A stretch of DNA of 64,000 bases from Anaspis maculata (Eukaryota; Arthropoda; Insecta; Coleoptera; Scraptiidae), in assembly GCA_949128115.1 (NCBI GenBank), contig OX421963.1:58647306-58711305 (forward strand), written 5' to 3'. This document shows positions 47,065 to 58,972 of this stretch, piece after piece; the stretch's first letter is position 1, and each line of letters opens with the position of its first letter. The notes below the pieces were generated by a model. That model made no database searches and had not been told where the DNA came from. It worked only from the letters and a program-made list of their open reading frames with translations. The translations under genes and the position numbers were made by a program.

Positions 47065-49001
47065 ATTCTCAGTAGTGTTGCCGTCTAGAGTTAGACTTTC
47101 TAGACTCTAGTCTTGAAAAGGCGTCAAGACTTAGACAAGACCTCTAGAAACTCTTGTCTTCAAATTTCTAGACAAGACAAGAGTAGAGCTGTCAAGATCA
47201 AGAGTCTTGATTAGACTCTTGAAAAGAAAAAGACAAAAAATCAGATATATCCCTCTCTGTTGTCGCTTTTTATTGTCTACTGAGTGTGTGATTTGCTTGG
47301 GGACTTCTTACAGAGTTTATTGACAACATAAAATAACAAATAAGGGTAAAATGTATGACAAAACACCATTCAAAACTATATCTACTTGAAATGAAAATGA
47401 TTGCAATGGGTTCTTATACTATTTTTCTTCTATTTGTTGAAACCAAAGAACCGAGATCACTACTACAGACGTTATAAAATATCTCGTCTCAAAAGTCTCT
47501 ACTTTTTTCAGAAAAAAATATGGGAATTTGGGAGTTTAAATTTAAAGAATAATGAAGTTACAAACTTGTTCTACTCTGTCATGTCATTATGCAATGATCG
47601 TTGTTGTCAGGCTGTGTCTGATGGGCAGTCTACAGTCCATGAATATTTACTAGTTATACGATTAAAAATCAGGAAAAACAAAACAACAAAATGAATAATC
47701 TTCCAGTATACCTATTGTAAATTTTATATATCAGCAGAAGAAAATTTGATTTTTGGTTTGTGGTGGCAGTTCACTATAAATTGATCAATTTTGCATCAGA
47801 AAAACAGAAAAGCCTTGCCAGAGACATGCCATGTCGAATTCTGTTTATGTCTTGTGATGAAATATTCACATGACATCCCCTTCAGACTCTGTATAACTCT
47901 ACTGTTTTTTCCGGTTCTCATGCGAAAGTTTCGTCCAAGTGAGTTCTTTCAAGGGCTGCTCCAACATATTTGTTCTACTTTTCCAAAAAAAAAGCTGCGC
48001 CTTTTCAGATCGCAACTTCTAAGAAATTGGGTCGCTCGATAAGGCTTTTGATCAATAGCTGCGAAGCAAAGTGTTTCTCGCCAATAAAAGGAAGATAATC
48101 CAGGCAACATGCTGCAGCCAAATATCATTTCAATGTACCAACGCAAAATCTCCATTAAGCTGGTGTTCCTTCCACAACTTGAGCAAAGTGAGTCTTCTTG
48201 CCCGCGTCAGGTTGACACAAGCGGAAACCTGACTTAGGTCTGCAAACAATCGGTATGTTTTCGACTCAAATATTGGACCACGTCCGCATCACGACATCTG
48301 AGAACTCTGGGTCCTGCTTAAACCCAATTATTTACGTCTCTCCGTGCAGCAGCAATGTTTCGAACACCGAACAGCAAATACTGAAGTTGATTGATTGCCG
48401 TTTTTTGATTGTGACCTCGATTGTGACTGTTTTTCGTTGACTGTTTTTGACGTTCATGTGGCAACCTGGTACTGTTCTTGGCTTGCTTGTTCACTCGACT
48501 TGAGCCGATGGACTGCGGTGAGCTGAATTTCTATTTCCTTTCGCAGTGCCAGATTTTTTGAATACTTTTTGAAATGAACAGTAGTTGACTATATTTACTC
48601 AGGCATCAACCTACGGCAATAAAATCGTATCTTGTCATTCTATACAGGGTGTCCAGAAAATGGCGGAAGAGCTCTCCAGTACGTTGTGAGGGACCCTTCA
48701 GGGAACTGAAAAATGATGGAAAAATTCTTCGACTTTCATTTTTGGGGTTATCAAGCTCCAAAGGACGGCTCTCTGTTTTTCTTGCTAAAAGATGTTTATA
48801 TTTCTGTCACGTCCCTATTTTTATTGGAAGAGGGGGTTTTATAGTAATTTTATTTCAAGAGTCTATCTAGACTCTTGAAAAATTTCCATCAAGAGTTAGA
48901 GTCTTGTCTCGAAATTTTGAAATAATCTTGATATTTCAAAACAAGACAAGAGTAGGACAACTCTTGTCTTGTCTTGTCTAGACGGCAACACTAATTCTCA
49001 G
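47065..49001. mobile_element. hAT-type element, nonautonomous, 8-bp duplication
   Basis: The element 47073-48993 starts TAGTGTTGCCGTC and ends GACGGCAACACTA. The flanking 8-mer ATTCTCAG occurs at 47065-47072 and 48994-49001 and fits the hAT target pattern nTnnnnAn. Next to each terminus, 100-150 bp are packed with caagagt/actcttg and agacaaga motifs in both orientations, as expected of transposase-binding subterminal repeats. The 1.6 kb interior has no recognisable transposase or BED finger, so it is probably mobilised in trans or dead. A solitary tatacagggtgtccag terminus at 48643 suggests another element inside it. Confidence 0.9.
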
Positions 49002-50403
49002 TGTCAATTTAGTAAATAAACGATTTTGAAAATGTTCAGAGACGCAAGGCACATGCGTGACAAGTGAAAGTGTCATGCGTCAAAAAATATCTGGGAGCTC
49101 GGTCAAAAACCACCGACGAAACCGAGCGTACTCGGAGGCCTCTGCGAGGCAATATCCGAACGGTACAGATCTTCCTCTGGCTCGTCGGTTTGCAATATTC
49201 GAACGATTCCCAGCTCTCAGATCAATCCGACGTAATATCCGAACGCGGCTATAGGACTGAAAATAAAAAAGTCTTATTGGACTTCTTTGACAACAGATAG
49301 CTTTGACGTGGTTGCATGATTACTTGTTCTGAAATTTATTTCTCGTGCATTTGTTTGTTGTGATGGGCATCAACATCAACTGTAGAATGGTCGACAGTTT
49401 GGTCGACAGTTGACAGAATGACGGCAGCGAGAAGTGACTTTTTTGTCGCCACAAGCGCCACCTAGTGAGATGTTCGCTGACTGAATCGAGTCCAACAAGA
49501 ACTTCACATTCCGCCGTGGCGCTACATGTCATGAACGTAGCCCATCATATATATTCCAGACGGTAAGGTAGGTCGTGAAAATTGGTACAATGTCGAAAAA
49601 TTTCAACCAATGCTTTTTTGGTTTCAAAGTCTTCATAAGATTACCTACTCAACACTCCCGGAAGTCGGTATTCAAATTCATCTTGTGACTCGAGATTAGG
49701 GATTCGTTTTCGAATACTTTTCTTCGTGATTTGACCCAAGTCTGCACGGAGCGTCTTTATTTTATGTTGGTGTGGCAACTGTGTCAATCCGATTGACGGA
49801 AATTTTGTTCCCAAAGCCACCTCTGCATGATTACGAATTTTGTGGATCACACACTAAACATACTTTGTGTCAACGCCGAGGTCAAAGCATTGTTCTGGTT
49901 TGATGATCATGATAGTATAATAAATTCACTTAACCCTAGTTTCAAAATTGTCATACTCTAATAACACGTAGTTAATTATTATATTGAAGTATTACCGTAA
50001 ATCACATCGTGAGGATAACATGTTGCTGTGGAATTTCGATTACGATAAGCGTGTTATTTTCGAATAGCGTTGATAATATTAATTCTTTATGTGGGACAAT
50101 AAAGATATTGAAAAATATTTGCGGATTCAGATTAAAATAAATGCGGCCGTAAACGTAGAGATGTGAGGCGATTAAGGAGGGCAATAATATGTAAAAATCT
50201 CTTTTTTAAACAAGCTGTCTGGCTTTTTGATAAAAATATAACGTGAAAAACGACTTGGTGTCAAGAGTGCGTGTGAGTGGCTCGTGTAAAAGGGCGACAC
50301 GCATTTAAATCTCGCGAGGCGCATGAGGTTCACGGAGGCGTATTCAAAAAGTTTCTTCGTGCCGAGTTTTGCTACTTTTTCAAACGTCCTCAGTGTCTAA
50401 CAC
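49002..50403. other. Mostly unrecognised; small repeat cluster
   Basis: Between 49130 and 49250 the motif aatatccgaacg occurs three times, with paired ccgacgaaaccgag / ctcgtcggttt segments, perhaps a decayed MITE. The rest shows nothing I can name. Confidence 0.4.
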
Positions 50404-50760
50404 ATGCACGGATTATTCTTCTTGTCTGCATGTGCACTGAAGATGACTGAGGTGCTCAGTAGGTATAATGCTACTGTAAATCTTGTAGAATCGTTTACCA
50501 ATAATAGTCCGGAGGTCAGTGACATGAACCTTGCATTTGGTGACAAAAGCTCGAAAATTGGCAGGGTGGCTCAAAAGAACCGTGCTCTTGCGCGCCTCGC
50601 AGTTTTTTCTCAGGGAGGGCGGGAGGTTCTAAGGGGACCCTTGGAAGTTGAAAGTGCTGCAGCTCCTACCAAACCTCTTTCCAAAATCGTTATACCTAAT
50701 AAAGAGGAAATGTATAAATGACTTTATCATAATAAACCTTAACAGTATCAGTCGCCATGT
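50404..50760 (+). repeat. Diverged single arm of the B foldback family
   Basis: atgaaccttgcatttggtga, caaaagctcgaaaattgg and ggaagttgaaagtgctgcag, ctcctaccaaacc parallel the B arm at 32170-32340 (atgaaccttgcaaatggtga; gaaagttcaaggtgctagga, ctcccactaaac). The long open frame here is a by-product. No opposite arm was seen nearby. Confidence 0.6.
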
Positions 50761-51684
50761 CGCTACTATTCTATACTGTTGAAAACAATCAAGCGGCTGG
50801 TGCGGAAAATTTGTCTTAATTTTTTTGGTGACCTACAGGAACAAGAGATTGGCGCGCTTAATGTCGCTCTCCAGATTTTCGCATCAGCTCATTCCATTTA
50901 TGACGTCGAAATTGCGATAGTCGTATTTTTAGCAGAATACCAGGCAAAATAGTGAGTACTCAAGTTTAATTGCTCAGTTCAACACTGGTTTTTGCAATAT
51001 TTCCAATTGATATTACTGATAACATTGCTAGGAAAAAAATAGACTGAACTATCCTATAATAATATTCCAAGATTTTAAATGTGGAACCGCGCCTAAAAAA
51101 AAGCGTTAAGGAGGTGACATAGATCGTGACACTCGATAAAAAAACTTGAGTAATACTGCTTGACGGAAAAGTGAAAGGTCTAGCTTATAACCTCAAAATG
51201 AAATTCAAAGTTCTTTCAGACTGACAATTTGGATTTGACGGTTTTTTGACTACAGAGATGGCAATCTGTCTGAAACAACGTATATACATCATTTCGATGC
51301 ACAATAATTAAGACCGAAATGAACATACAATTTCAAAGTGCAGCACAGCGCTGCAACGGATTGAGGTCGCCCTGTATACGCCCGCCCGTTTAGGGGAATG
51401 AAGTCGTGGTGCTGGTAAGCTGCCATCAAGCTGGGGTACAGTGAAAGAGGTAGAGGAAGCAAAAAAGCACGACGTGCCATAATTAGGACCGTTTCTGAAA
51501 ACTAGACGTCTGAGCCTGATGGCCAAATTAGGCGATTATTTGTCAAGCAGCCAGCCGTCGCTTCTTTTTCCTCTCCTTTTCCTAACCCGGTTGGGACGTT
51601 TATGTGCTTAGTGGCAATCCAGAGCGCGAGGAATGGATGGAGGGGTGGTGTTAATTATATCATTTCAAAACATGCACTTCTATT

Positions 51685-51894
51685 TATGTCCCGTTCACTT
51701 TTAATTTTCAGTGGAATGACTTTTTGGAGCAAAAATAAAGTGACAGCTGGAGCGCTGGGAGGATACGGCTGATGGCTGCTGATAGTTTCGCTCCAAAACT
51801 TTGCAAATGCCATCAGCCGTAGCCGTAGTTACCCAGCTTGTCACTATTTTTGCTCCAAAAAGTCATTCTACTGAAAATAAAAAGTGAACGAGAA
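51685..51894. repeat. 215-bp MITE family, copy 5
   Basis: Ends tgtcccgttcacttttaatt and ctgaaaataaaaagtgaacg. The core has ggatacggctgatggctgct, gatagtttcgctccaaaact. Both arms are complete and closely matched. Confidence 0.88.
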
Positions 51895-52018
51895 TGTTTG
51901 CAGATGAACGAGTACTACATAACTACCAAACAGAAGAGCTGAGAATGCTGTTGATGCTATAGAAGGTGATGTATCCATAACACAAATGTGTCATGAGACT
52001 CATGAGTATATTCTACAT

Positions 52019-52393
52019 ATTCCTTTCCTTGAAGAGCCGGCGGTAGCTCAGCGGTTGGAGCGTTGGGCTGCGAACCTAAAGGTAGTGAGTTCGAATACAC
52101 GCGGCAGCAGTGATGAAAAATTTATTGCTGTCATTAACCTTTCCGGCAAGCGACCAACCCAGTCGCTATGAATAATTGGGTAGCTGCGTTCTGTGTGAAC
52201 AAGGGGTAACAAGGCTGTTGTCTAAGGCGTGATGTGATGCCTTACCACATCACCTCGGGCCTCCAGGGGTCCGCAACAACCGGGTAGTGGATCCAAAGAA
52301 CGGAAAGGTCTAACCTTCCGCGTTGTGGGCCAAGTCCCCCAATGGGATGTAGAGCCACACTATTATTATTTATTATTATTCCTTTCCTTGAAG
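52019..52393 (+). mobile_element. tRNA-derived SINE with 16-bp target duplication
   Basis: The body is 52035-52377. The exact 16-mer attcctttccttgaag stands at 52019-52034 and 52378-52393. The head resembles a whole tRNA: gccggcggtagctcagcggt (box A), an anticodon arm ttggg-ctgcgaa-cctaa and box B gagttcgaatacac. A unique body of about 260 bp follows, ending in ctattattatttattatt. The body differs from that of the SINE at 27370, so this is a second family with a similar tail. Confidence 0.92.
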
Positions 52394-52795
52394 CAAATTA
52401 TGAACAATGAAAGAAAAACATACTGTGGCACTTAACGACCATCTGATACCTATCAGCAGCATTGAAGTCAACAGGAGATCGCAGCAGCAAAGTCTTTTCA
52501 CAGCCACTATAGGACACGGGGATCTGTCCTACTTGCAATCTGTATTTATATTATTAGATTCCTCAGTATTTCCACGAACCTTCAGGATATCTAGGAATTA
52601 TTGTGATAAACAGTAATAACCACCGCCTTCGTTTTGTGTTCAATAAGTACGAGTATAAGTGCAGTCAACTTAACGATGTTCACTACGGTAAGGGGTACGC
52701 CGTATATTCACAACAATAACCATGCACCTCTGATGTCTGGTTTGAAGAACAATGGAGTACTAACGAAGCACTGACGACGAGGTACTTAGGACATG

Positions 52796-55324
52796 TAGTG
52801 CGGACGTTAACGGTCGATTTCAGGTCGAACCTTGCTTTTCATTCTGCTGGGATGAAACTTTGCATGTGATGAGTACATACCATCAGGTCACTTTTGAGAA
52901 GTGGTGCCCGGTTGGGACCCGTGACAGGGCCACGATACAAGAGGTTGTCCTACCAGACACGGGAGATTTCTTGAAATTCCTTAAAATGCAATTTGCAGTG
53001 GCGGGGCTTTTACTATTTTAGACAGAAATGATCCCTTGGATTGTCTGAATATAGTCTGTGACAATTTCAAGTCCCCCGCGCCAGAGGTGGCGCGGGCTGC
53101 CTACTGATCAGGCGTGATTTGCAGAATTCAATGAACAGCTTACGTTAGGGGAACCAACCTTGCATTTTATTCCGATGCATAACGCTTTTGCACGTGAGTA
53201 GTAAGTACCTACAGGTCACTTTCAGGAAGTGATGCTCCGATGGGACCCGCGACTGGCGTGCTTCGTAGGAGGTCGAAGGTCCAAGAAATTACCATTTTTA
53301 AAATCGTTGCTTTTTTATACTTTTTTCATTGAACTATCTATTTTCAATGTCAAGGAGCACGATGCAATAATTTTCCAGGAAATGTATTGCACCAGTGGCG
53401 TAAAAGACGTCTGCGAAGGAGTCGAGGTGCGATTTTTCACAAAGTCTTATGGTAAACCGTGATTAACACTTTTTTTGACATGTTTGGTATCTTTTCGAGC
53501 AAATCGCTTATTCTGATTTCAAAAATGAGTATACAATTTTGATAGAGACGTGTTTAGACCGGTTTTATCAGGAAAAACATGATTTGTCTTATCATCAAAA
53601 TTGATGTTTTGTAGTTCAAATTCCATCATTGTTCAATGTATTTTCAACTATGATTTTTACTTGGACAGGTGGTTTGGGCTATTTCACACACGAATATCAT
53701 TTGCTGACTTTTTTTTCCTGTTTACAAAGTCACGGAGTGATTTTGTTTCTTGCGATGTAACATTTCAAAGTTTGATTTGATGAAACGTGCAAAAATTGTG
53801 CTAGGGCGATAGTGTGGCTTTGATTTGGTACTTTATTCGTTCCATTGCATAAGAATAGTTTTTTTCATCAAACAAAACAAAGAAAACTAAAATCAGAGCT
53901 GTATTTTAGTTATTACATGACTTTTCATCCAACGATGCGAGATAAATTTCGCGAAAAACGCAAGCTCTGACCTATGAATTCGTCGTTTTGTAGCTCCATT
54001 TCGATCAAGGTTCAGAATACCCACGATCACAATTTTGACACAGATTGTACAATTGAACTGCTCTGTAGAAGAATTTGTAACACTAGAAGTTTTTATCGCT
54101 GTTACAGATTCACACGGTTGTTTTGTTTGAAAACGTGCATCATGAAGAAATTTCATCTCAGAAGCTTGCAATATCAGAAGAAAAATGAGGTCATGACTAA
54201 AATACGGCTTCGATTCCAGTTTTTTCTATTTAGTTTGATAGAGGAAACAATTTCCATGCCTTGAAATGGATGAAGTGCCAAATCAAAGCTACATTCTGGT
54301 CCCAGGCTAATTTTTCCTGTGAAATAGCACGGTTCGTCAAATCAAGGTTTGACATGATACATCCCAAGAAACAAAATCACTCGGTGACTTTGCGAAAATG
54401 AGAAATAGTTTAAGCAAATGATATTTGTGTGTGAAATAGCCCAAATCAACTGTCCAAGGTAAAATCATAGTTATAAATACATTGGACAATGATGGAACTA
54501 GAATTACAAAACATTAATTTTGAGGATGAAAAAAATCATGTTTCTCCTGATAAAACCTATTTAAACATGTCTTTATCGAAATTTTGTACTTATTTTTCGA
54601 ATCAGAATATGCGATTTGGTCAGAAATGATACCAAACATGTCAAAAAAGTGTTGGTCACGGTTTACCAGAAGACTTTGAGAAAAGTCGCACCTCGGCCTC
54701 TTCGCAGCCGTCTGGCACGCCACTGGTGCATGTCACTTTCTAGAAACTTACTGCATTGTATTCCTCGACCTCGAAATTTATGTAGCCCAATTTAAAAAGT
54801 ATCAAAAAGCAACGATTTCAAAAATGGTAATTTCTTGGACCTTCTACCTCCTACGAAGCACGCCAGCTGCGGGTTCCATCGGGGCACCACTTCTTAAAAG
54901 TAACCTGTAGGTACCTCCTACTCACATGCAAAAGCGTTTTGCATCGGAATGAAATGAGTTCTTGGTTCACCCAATGTCCGTACTAGTAAGCTGTTCATTG
55001 AATTCTGCAAATTACGCCTGATTAATGGACAATCTGCGACATTTTTAGTGCGGGGAGGCTTTGAAATTATCACAAAGTACATCCATACAAGGCAAGGGAT
55101 CATTTCTGACCAAAATATTGAAAGCCCCGCCACCGCAAACTGACTTTTTAGGAATTTCAAGAAATCGCCCCTGTCGAGTAGGGCAACCTCTTGTACCGTG
55201 GCCCTGTCACGGGTCCCAGCTGAGCACCACTTCTTAAAAGTGACCTGAGGATGTACTCATCACTTGCAAAGTTTCATCCCAGCAGAATAAAAAGCAAGGT
55301 TGATCCCGTTAACCTCCGCACTAA
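52796..55324. repeat. 2.5 kb near-palindrome, ~1.2 kb arms
   Basis: The left end tagtgcggacgttaacgg, ccttgcttttcattctgctg is mirrored at 55265-55324. Pairing continues through ggacccgtgacagggccacg, ttttatcaggaaaaacatga, tgggctatttcacacacgaa and tttgatttggtactt to about 53975 / 54148, leaving a loop of some 170 bp. It is the largest foldback in the window. Arms carry scattered differences and small indels, roughly 85 percent alike. No transposase recognised. Open frames within the arms (for example 53229-53462) show no family resemblance. Confidence 0.85.
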
Positions 55325-56130
55325 TGTGTGCTTTTTCTGCCATAAACTTCCTGGACCTGGATGTTTTGGCGATGGAATGGCACAACGAGACAGACAGTAC
55401 AGACACAATGAGACATATTGTGTGATCAAGGCCAAAGGTAGGTAATTTGCGGTGGCGCCTTACAGCACTGATGAATGTACACATTACAATACCTGCAATT
55501 AATCCGGAATGTAATTAGAAGATAATTGTGCAGCGAAAGCACATAATAAAGCTCCCGTCGACATGTTCTACTATACCAAACTCACTACTACAGTCCTGGT
55601 GATCTGTTAGTACAACTGAGGGGAGTGGACTGTAATTGCGCCCCTCGAATGCATGCGTAGGCGTAGCGCTCCTCGGCGATAAGAAGGCTTGATGGTGTAA
55701 ATGCACGTACACACATCGAATGAGCATTGGGCATGTTCGGCATGTTTATAGGCGAGCGGCCGTTAGCGAAAAACGTGCATTTTAAGGGGTTGAGTGACCA
55801 CGGGCGTACAACAACGATTTTTGATTTTCAATAGTAAGTACTAGATGGGGGTATGCCGCTTGTGAATTTTTTTCGAAATCGCCCCATGGGAACTCTCGCC
55901 AGGGCTCCATTTCCATCTTTTTCTCAAAGTCATCTTTTCTTCATTTTTTGCATTCGGCAGCTCATAACTCAGCGACTATTGATGATAAAGCGAAGGTTCT
56001 TTCACAAATACGATGTCTTGATATTACTAATACCCTCCACATCACTTTTGTGTTGCATTTCGTGATAATAACCTTCCTGGACCATAAAAACATAAGAGGT
56101 GCAGAAATACGTCACAAGAACTTTGATATG

Positions 56131-57126
56131 ACTTTGATATGACTTTGAAGACTTTGCTGCAGAAGGACTTGAATGGCGTTTCTGAGTGGTGCCGGGACAA
56201 CGGGCTTCATTTGAACGTCGACAAGTGTAAGGTGATGTCCTTTACCAGAAATACCTCGCGTCTTGTGAGCTACGAGTATGTCCTAGATGGTGTTCCGCTG
56301 GGGTCCTGCAGCACTTTTCGGGATCTTGGCGTCCTGTTTGACACAGAGTTATCATTCGCACCTCACATCGATCAGGTCTGCAAGTCGGCTCTCAGGATGC
56401 TGGGATTTATCATTAGGAATGGCGGATCTATCGCAAATATCGACTGCCTCAAGTCTCTCTATTTTACCTTCGTTCGGTCGAGGCTAGAATATGCGAGTCT
56501 GGTGTGGGCGCCCATCTACAGGAGACAGAGCCTTCAGCTCCAGCGTGTCGAAAGAAAATTTTTGAAATATCTCTATTTCAGACAGCATGGTGTTTTCCCG
56601 GACCGAGGCTTTGACGGTGACCTTCTCTTGGGTGAGTTTCGTATGGATTCTCTTGAGTCTCGGAGGTGTCGTGCGTCTCTTGTCTTTCTTTATAAACTCT
56701 TTAGCGGAACTGCGGACTGCAGTGAGCTCCTGGGGGAATTTTCCATATTGGTACCGCGATTGAGTACTAGAGGCTGCGGATTTTTCAGGCTCCCTGCTGC
56801 CGCCACGAATGCGATCATCAGATCTCCGATTTATGCTATGTCCAGATCCTTCAACGACGTCTGTCACAAGACAGACTTAAGCTCCCCCTCGTTAAGCGTT
56901 TTTATGCAAGCCCTCCAGGTTGCCTAGATCTGTCTCAGGACAGTGGGCTTTTCCCTTGTCTTTATTCTTGTGCTGTATTTTATTTTTATTTGTGTGCATT
57001 GTTTGTCGCATCACTCATTATGATATGCTAGTATTGCTACTATTTATTTTAATCATTTTTCTTGTCCTCTTTATGACTTCTTTTTTGTTGTTGGACAATA
57101 AAGCCTATTATTATTATTATTATATG
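56131..57126 (+). mobile_element. 5'-truncated non-LTR retrotransposon (LINE)
   Basis: The open frame 56139-56927 encodes about 260 residues from the C-terminal half of a reverse transcriptase: SEWCRDNGLHLNVDKCKVMS, then FRDLGVLFDTELSF, LKSLYFTFVRSRLEYASLVW and a terminal segment LESRRCRASLVFLYKLF. The catalytic YxDD block lies upstream in intact relatives and is absent, so the copy is dead on arrival. A 3' untranslated region with ggacaataaagcctattatt and an (ATT)n tail follows. The insertion duplicated atatg (56126-56130 and 57122-57126), and the undisturbed opposite foldback arm shows the empty site. Clade looks Jockey/CR1-like, but that is tentative. Confidence 0.9.
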
Positions 57127-57924
57127 CGGGAAGCTATATCAATTTCTCAAAATATGTGCACATATATGCGAGAACATATGTAGAGAATACTCCAAAGATG
57201 TTTTTGGGGAAAGGGCGTTGCAGCAGGATTCTTGGTTTTTGAATTATGATTTTTTCAAAATCCGACACTGATATATGCGAGCGGCCGAGCGGCCAAATTG
57301 GCGCGAAACGAGGATTTTCATCAATGTCGTTGAAAAAACATCACAGCATGAGCCACAACAGCGGTCTTTTTTGGGCTTCACCTAGTAGTAGGTAGCTCAA
57401 GGTTCAACTAGACTTCAACCAAAGGGTCAACCTAAACTACCGTTTCCGTTAAACCGTTCTAAGGAGTCGTTTACTCCACTGCAACATTTTGGAACAAAAA
57501 CTTGTATTGCAGTGATTTCTGCATGGATTTTATATAAACATCAGCTTTCGATTATTATTCTATTGTGTACCTAATTCAACATAGTGACCTCTCTTCCGAA
57601 TGCTGGCCGTACTTGTCAAAAAAAATGGCTAGACACTACACACAAAGGTCAATAACAGCTTCAAAGCTTCATAATAGATCGCCTTGAATCGAGAAATAAT
57701 GATCAAAACTTCTATGCACCTATAAGAAACTCAAGCCCGAAGACGTTTTTGCCGACATGATGGATGAAAAGATTACTAATTACCATTCGCCAAGGTGGAT
57801 AAAATGTTCAGAGAATTGTCTCGCTCGTCGCTCGAAGTCCTATTTCATCGGTGAGCGCTAGCTTTGTCAAAAAATCAAAATGATGTCGATTTAAAAAAAG
57901 TCTCAAGTTATCCGACCACATCCG

Positions 57925-58082
57925 TTCCATTTACAACACTTTGTGTCGGTTTGTGTCAACTGAAGTCGACACAAGCTTGTGTTAGCTTGTGTCGATGACA
58001 CACAGCAACACAAATCAAATGGAACGCATTTGTGCCGATTTGTGTCGACAGAAGTCGACTTGTGTCGGTAAATGGAAAGCGC
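57925..58082. repeat. TTGTGTCG-rich hairpin element
   Basis: The motif ttgtgtcg or its complement occurs about eight times between tccatttac (57927) and gtaaatgga (58068), which are themselves inverted. Possibly a MITE with internal repeats, inside the interior of the 55745-60632 foldback. Confidence 0.5.
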
Positions 58083-58867
58083 CCAATAACAGCAGCAAAA
58101 TCCAAATTGTTTTGGAGCGAGTGAAGTCGTGCATGACCAGGCTCTTTGTCTGAGATAGGTACATACAACGACCGTACAACGACCGGTGTGTTTGGTGGAT
58201 GGCTGAAATGCCTCAAAATAATTATTACTAAAAAGCGTTGCAGACATTTGACGACTGAAGTCGACACTGTCTTGGAAAAATAACAAGGTTTCTTAATGCC
58301 AGCTGAGTTCACTTAATTTTGGATCGGTACGACGGCGATGATTCGCGTCATGAAATTCGCAAGTTTCTAGAACAAATACGCTGCTATGCTACCAAAGAAA
58401 AGCAGGTTTATGAAATCCAGAGAATTCAGTCAACACCCAACTGGAGATTATTTTTTGTCGTGAGAAAGAACAAGAGCGATTCGTGTGACTTCTTGTCTCA
58501 ATGAATAGAGTAGGATAATGCGCCAAAAACTGTTAGCAGACATCTCGGCAGACATGGAAAACAAATGAATCAATTATTTTGGCTGGTGGTTACAACAAAA
58601 GAACTCTTACAAAAACAATCAAGGTTCCTGGTTCAGGTACAAATGAAACGGAATCGTGTTCCGACGCCGGTGAATGCTTTCCTCCACTATACCGGAAATT
58701 TTGCCGAACTCTTTCCTGTGTAATGTGTATTCCTACACATGGTAGAAATTTTCAACGACCACCAACATCGCATGGGGTCGCACCATCGTTCGTAGTTTAC
58801 GTGCTATGCGACACACATTTGCATTTAGCAAAACATTTCAACTAAATCGAGAAGCTTTTTTTCGAGA

Positions 58868-58972
58868 CAAAAATCCGACCGTCCCCGGCGAAGATAGAAC
58901 CCGCGACCTCTAGCATAGCAGTCGAACGTGCTGACCACCACACCAGTACCTCCTCACGTCGGATTTTTGTTG
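58868..58972 (-). repeat. tRNA-like SINE head
   Basis: On the minus strand a box A-like gtgtggtggtcagcacgttc, an anticodon-arm-like gactgctatgctagaggtc and box B cgggttctatcttcg appear in correct order and spacing. The flanks cgtcggatttttgt and acaaaaatccgac are inverted to each other. No poly-tail or target duplication was established. Confidence 0.4.

Noticed and set aside
52035..52110. Functional tRNA gene
   Set aside because: It has internal boxes and an anticodon-arm-like segment, but it is followed by a SINE body and tail within a 16-bp target duplication, so it is a SINE head.
53229..53462. 77-codon frame in the arm of the 2.5 kb palindrome
   Set aside because: The opposite arm carries frame-disrupting differences, so coding selection is unlikely.
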